Below, piece by piece: positions 62,662 through 64,000 of a stretch of 64,000 bases of DNA. The stretch is from contig NZ_AUHQ01000003.1 of assembly GCF_000423265.1 (NCBI RefSeq), positions 1 to 64,000 of the forward strand, in the 5' to 3' direction. The position numbers and the translations under genes were made by a program. The notes below the pieces were generated by a model, which made no database searches, was not told the origin of the DNA, and saw only the letters and a program-made list of their open reading frames with translations. Each line of letters begins with the position of its first letter. Within the stretch, counting starts at the first letter, position 1. This DNA is from Ligilactobacillus saerimneri DSM 16049 (lineage in GTDB: Bacteria; Bacillota; Bacilli; Lactobacillales; Lactobacillaceae).

Positions 62662-62881
62662 TAATTTTTCCCTCCTTGATGAATGCGCTAATGTCATCCA
62701 GTCGGGATGATAAGCATTGCATACTGTCTAGCATTTTAGGCAAGCTGTAATTCAAAAAATAAGCTCTTTGATCGGGATCATCCTTACATGATAGGACTTG
62801 CCCCGCCAATTCAGTTAAAGCATGCAAACTGATTGAGAATAGTTGCAATTCGTCTGAAATTCGTTCTTGATCATCCATCAT
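62654..62881 (-). CDS. Small acidic protein of the element
   Basis: A 75-residue helical protein (DDQERISDELQLFSISLHAL start, SSRLDDISAFIKEGKIND end) without known domain. AGGAG lies eight bases before the first ATG (62881); a second ATG follows directly. Its end overlaps the next gene's start. Function unknown. Confidence 0.55.
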   Translation of the reverse strand: MMDDQERISDELQLFSISLHALTELAGQVLSCKDDPDQRAYFLNYSLPKMLDSMQCLSSRLDDISAFIKEGKIND

Positions 62882-62931
62882 TTTTTATTCTCCTATCTTT
62901 AAATAGTCCTATTGGTAGCCGGTCTATTTTT

Positions 62932-63207
62932 TTAGTGTTCATATTGCGCCATAAAATCATCAAGGGATTGTCTGCTGTATCTTTTAACCCCGTCTATTTC
63001 TACTGTTGGGATGCCGTGCTTCTTGATCCAGTCATAAAAGGTAGATCTTGAAACACCTAGATATTTACTTGCTTCTGTTGCCTTGAGATACCCGGGCGCT
63101 TGCTGGTTGTTCCTAGTCTCAGTGATAGCAACCATTAAAGCGGTTCGGGCTAAGTCGGTAACTGCTTCTCTCAGTTCATCCGGTAATTGCATTTTGACTG
63201 CTTGCAT
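62932..63207 (-). CDS. Excisionase-like helix-turn-helix protein
   Basis: A 91-residue protein whose C-terminal half is the excisionase/MerR-like DNA-binding domain: YLKATEASKYLGVSRSTFYDWIKKHGIPTVEIDGVKRY (about 40-77). Such proteins steer the integrase towards excision or act as early regulators. The ATG is preceded by GGAGG and lies inside the end of the Cro-like gene, so the two are coupled. Confidence 0.8.
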   Translation of the reverse strand: MQAVKMQLPDELREAVTDLARTALMVAITETRNNQQAPGYLKATEASKYLGVSRSTFYDWIKKHGIPTVEIDGVKRYSRQSLDDFMAQYEH

Positions 63208-63412
63208 CCTGGTTATCCTCCTTATTGAGATATTGCTTAATTAACCAATCATCAATCTTTCTAACGTTGCTACTAGTGATTGATTGACCTTTTAAAGCTC
63301 TGCTAAGTGGAAAGCGACTGATGCCAATCTCACTAGCTAGATCGGTAATAGTAATGTTCATCTCACCTTTAAAACGTCTTAAAGACAATAATTGATCTGC
63401 TGTTAGTTCCAT
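63176..63412 (-). CDS. Cro/Str-like helix-turn-helix regulator
   Basis: A 78-residue DNA-binding protein. The helix-turn-helix is ITITDLASEIGISRFPLSRALKGQ (about 20-43), followed by NVRKIDDWLIKQYL. It is divergent from the CI-like repressor over a 123-base operator region and is the first gene of the leftward early operon, the position of Cro in phages and Str in SaPI-type islands. AAAGGGGG precedes the ATG. Confidence 0.8.
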   Translation of the reverse strand: MELTADQLLSLRRFKGEMNITITDLASEIGISRFPLSRALKGQSITSSNVRKIDDWLIKQYLNKEDNQDASSQNAITG

Positions 63413-63424
63413 ATCATCACCCCC

Positions 63425-63508
63425 TTTGCATTTTTCGTAAATAATTATAATTTACGTTTTTTGCAAATTCAAGCGATTATTTACAAAAAGTGCAAAGTAA
63501 TTTATTAT
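63425..63508. promoter_or_regulatory. Divergent promoters with three 18-bp operators (genetic switch)
   Basis: ATTTAC-N6-TGCAAA occurs three times: inverted at 63425-63442 and direct at 63450-63467 and 63479-63496. The leftward promoter has TTGAAT (63472-63467) and TATAAT (63449-63444) 17 bp apart, with the middle operator filling the spacer. The rightward promoter is TTTACA (63480-63485) -17- TATTAT (63503-63508), covered by the third operator. The first operator lies at the leftward start site. Confidence 0.8.
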
Positions 63509-63535
63509 AGTATGTTGAAAAGGACTGATTTTTTC

Positions 63536-64000
63536 ATGAATAGAATTAAAGAATTGAGAACTGAAAAAGGGTTAACTTTAAAAGACTTTGCAAGTTCTTT
63601 CAATGAGTTTACAAAAAAGGATAGAGATTATATAAAGAGTGTCTCTTATGCTACTGTTTCAAGGTGGGAAAAAGGTATTAATGAGCCTAAAATTTTAACT
63701 TGGAAAGCTTTAGCAGATTTTTTCGGTGTCTCTATTGGATACATACAAGGAACGTCTGAGGTAAGAGATAGCTTTTATAATGAAGATGATCCATTCAATG
63801 CCTGGGTCAATGTTACGGCGGTTCATCAGGATAAAGCGGGTAATGCTTATTTTGGTAAGAACTTTAGAGCAGAAAGCACTTCATTTTTAAGGGATATAGA
63901 TGCAAGAAAGTTTGAATATCTTTGTTTATCATTAAATACCAGTGCTCTTTTTTCTCCTGATGAGATAAAAGAGAATGCAAACATAATCAGTAATATTGAT
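63536..64000 (+). CDS. CI/Stl-like repressor (runs off the window)
   Basis: 155 codons are visible with no stop before the edge. The N-terminal HTH_3 domain fills about residues 1-72 (MNRIKELRTEKGLTLKDFA, ATVSRWEKGINEPK, LADFFGVSIGYIQG). The rest is not the LexA-like protease core as far as seen. A weak AAAAGGA lies upstream. It is divergent from the Cro-like gene and probably keeps the element silent; the integrase is expected downstream. Confidence 0.85.
   Translation, partial: MNRIKELRTEKGLTLKDFASSFNEFTKKDRDYIKSVSYATVSRWEKGINEPKILTWKALADFFGVSIGYIQGTSEVRDSFYNEDDPFNAWVNVTAVHQDKAGNAYFGKNFRAESTSFLRDIDARKFEYLCLSLNTSALFSPDEIKENANIISNID

Overview
The window looks like a Lactobacillaceae chromosome (Firmicutes, lactic acid bacteria). 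The signs are an Apf-type LysM cell-wall protein, a T-box leader, a CcpA-type cre box, strong AGGAGG ribosome sites with frequent GTG and TTG starts, an LPXTG surface protein with MucBP repeats, and a complete FabT-controlled type II fatty-acid operon. The species cannot be fixed by reading alone. The first ~57.3 kb is host chromosome. The last ~6.7 kb is an integrated phage-type element that runs off the right edge.

Layout. 0-9.4 kb: GNAT acetyltransferase, mscL, apf, fhs (one-carbon metabolism), an AlkD-like repair protein, a Cof-type phosphatase with a non-AUG start, alanine dehydrogenase behind a cre box, another GNAT and a flavodoxin-fold reductase. 9.2-16.6 kb: a structured small-RNA candidate, an ABC exporter pair, a small transaldolase, a T-box leader (read as tRNA-Met specific) ahead of an M20 dipeptidase, and a YeiH-type exporter divergent from a LysR regulator. 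16.7-19.4 kb: two identical tRNA-Lys(CTT) genes around a membrane protein, a 5'-truncated MucBP adhesin and an unassigned ~280-nt RNA on the minus strand. 19.6-25.4 kb: a fructose-family PTS operon (PRD regulator, two EIIA, EIIB, EIIC, two class II aldolases). 25.7-29.5 kb: potABCD polyamine uptake on the minus strand. 29.8-40.1 kb: gdhA, a broken aldo/keto reductase, an esterase, a Na+/H+ antiporter, a peptide-catabolism cluster (M20 dipeptidase, membrane transporter, an amidohydrolase with an internal stop) and a branched-chain aminotransferase. 40.1-42 kb: long hairpin repeats and the wreck of a PgaC/PgaD-like polysaccharide locus. 42.2-52.1 kb: fabZ-fabT-fabH-acpP-fabD-fabG-fabF-accB-fabZ-accC-accD-accA-fabI, with FabT-type operators before fabZ and before fabT. 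52.1-57.3 kb: pepO, then a MerR-controlled redox operon.

From ~57.3 kb to the end lies an element that resembles a phage-inducible chromosomal island (phage satellite) more than a full prophage. It has a CI-like repressor and a Cro/Str-like protein divergent over three 18-bp operators, an excisionase-like protein, small ORFs, a primase-polymerase and an SF3 helicase. It also has a GTTAG-iteron region with an AT-rich core that looks like a replication origin, a block of five different 10-bp-spaced repeat doublets, and an ArpU-type regulator. No capsid, tail or terminase gene is visible. The integrase is expected just beyond the right edge.

Several host genes show decay: nonsense codons in two enzymes, lost or non-AUG starts in two, and truncated surface-polysaccharide and adhesin genes.
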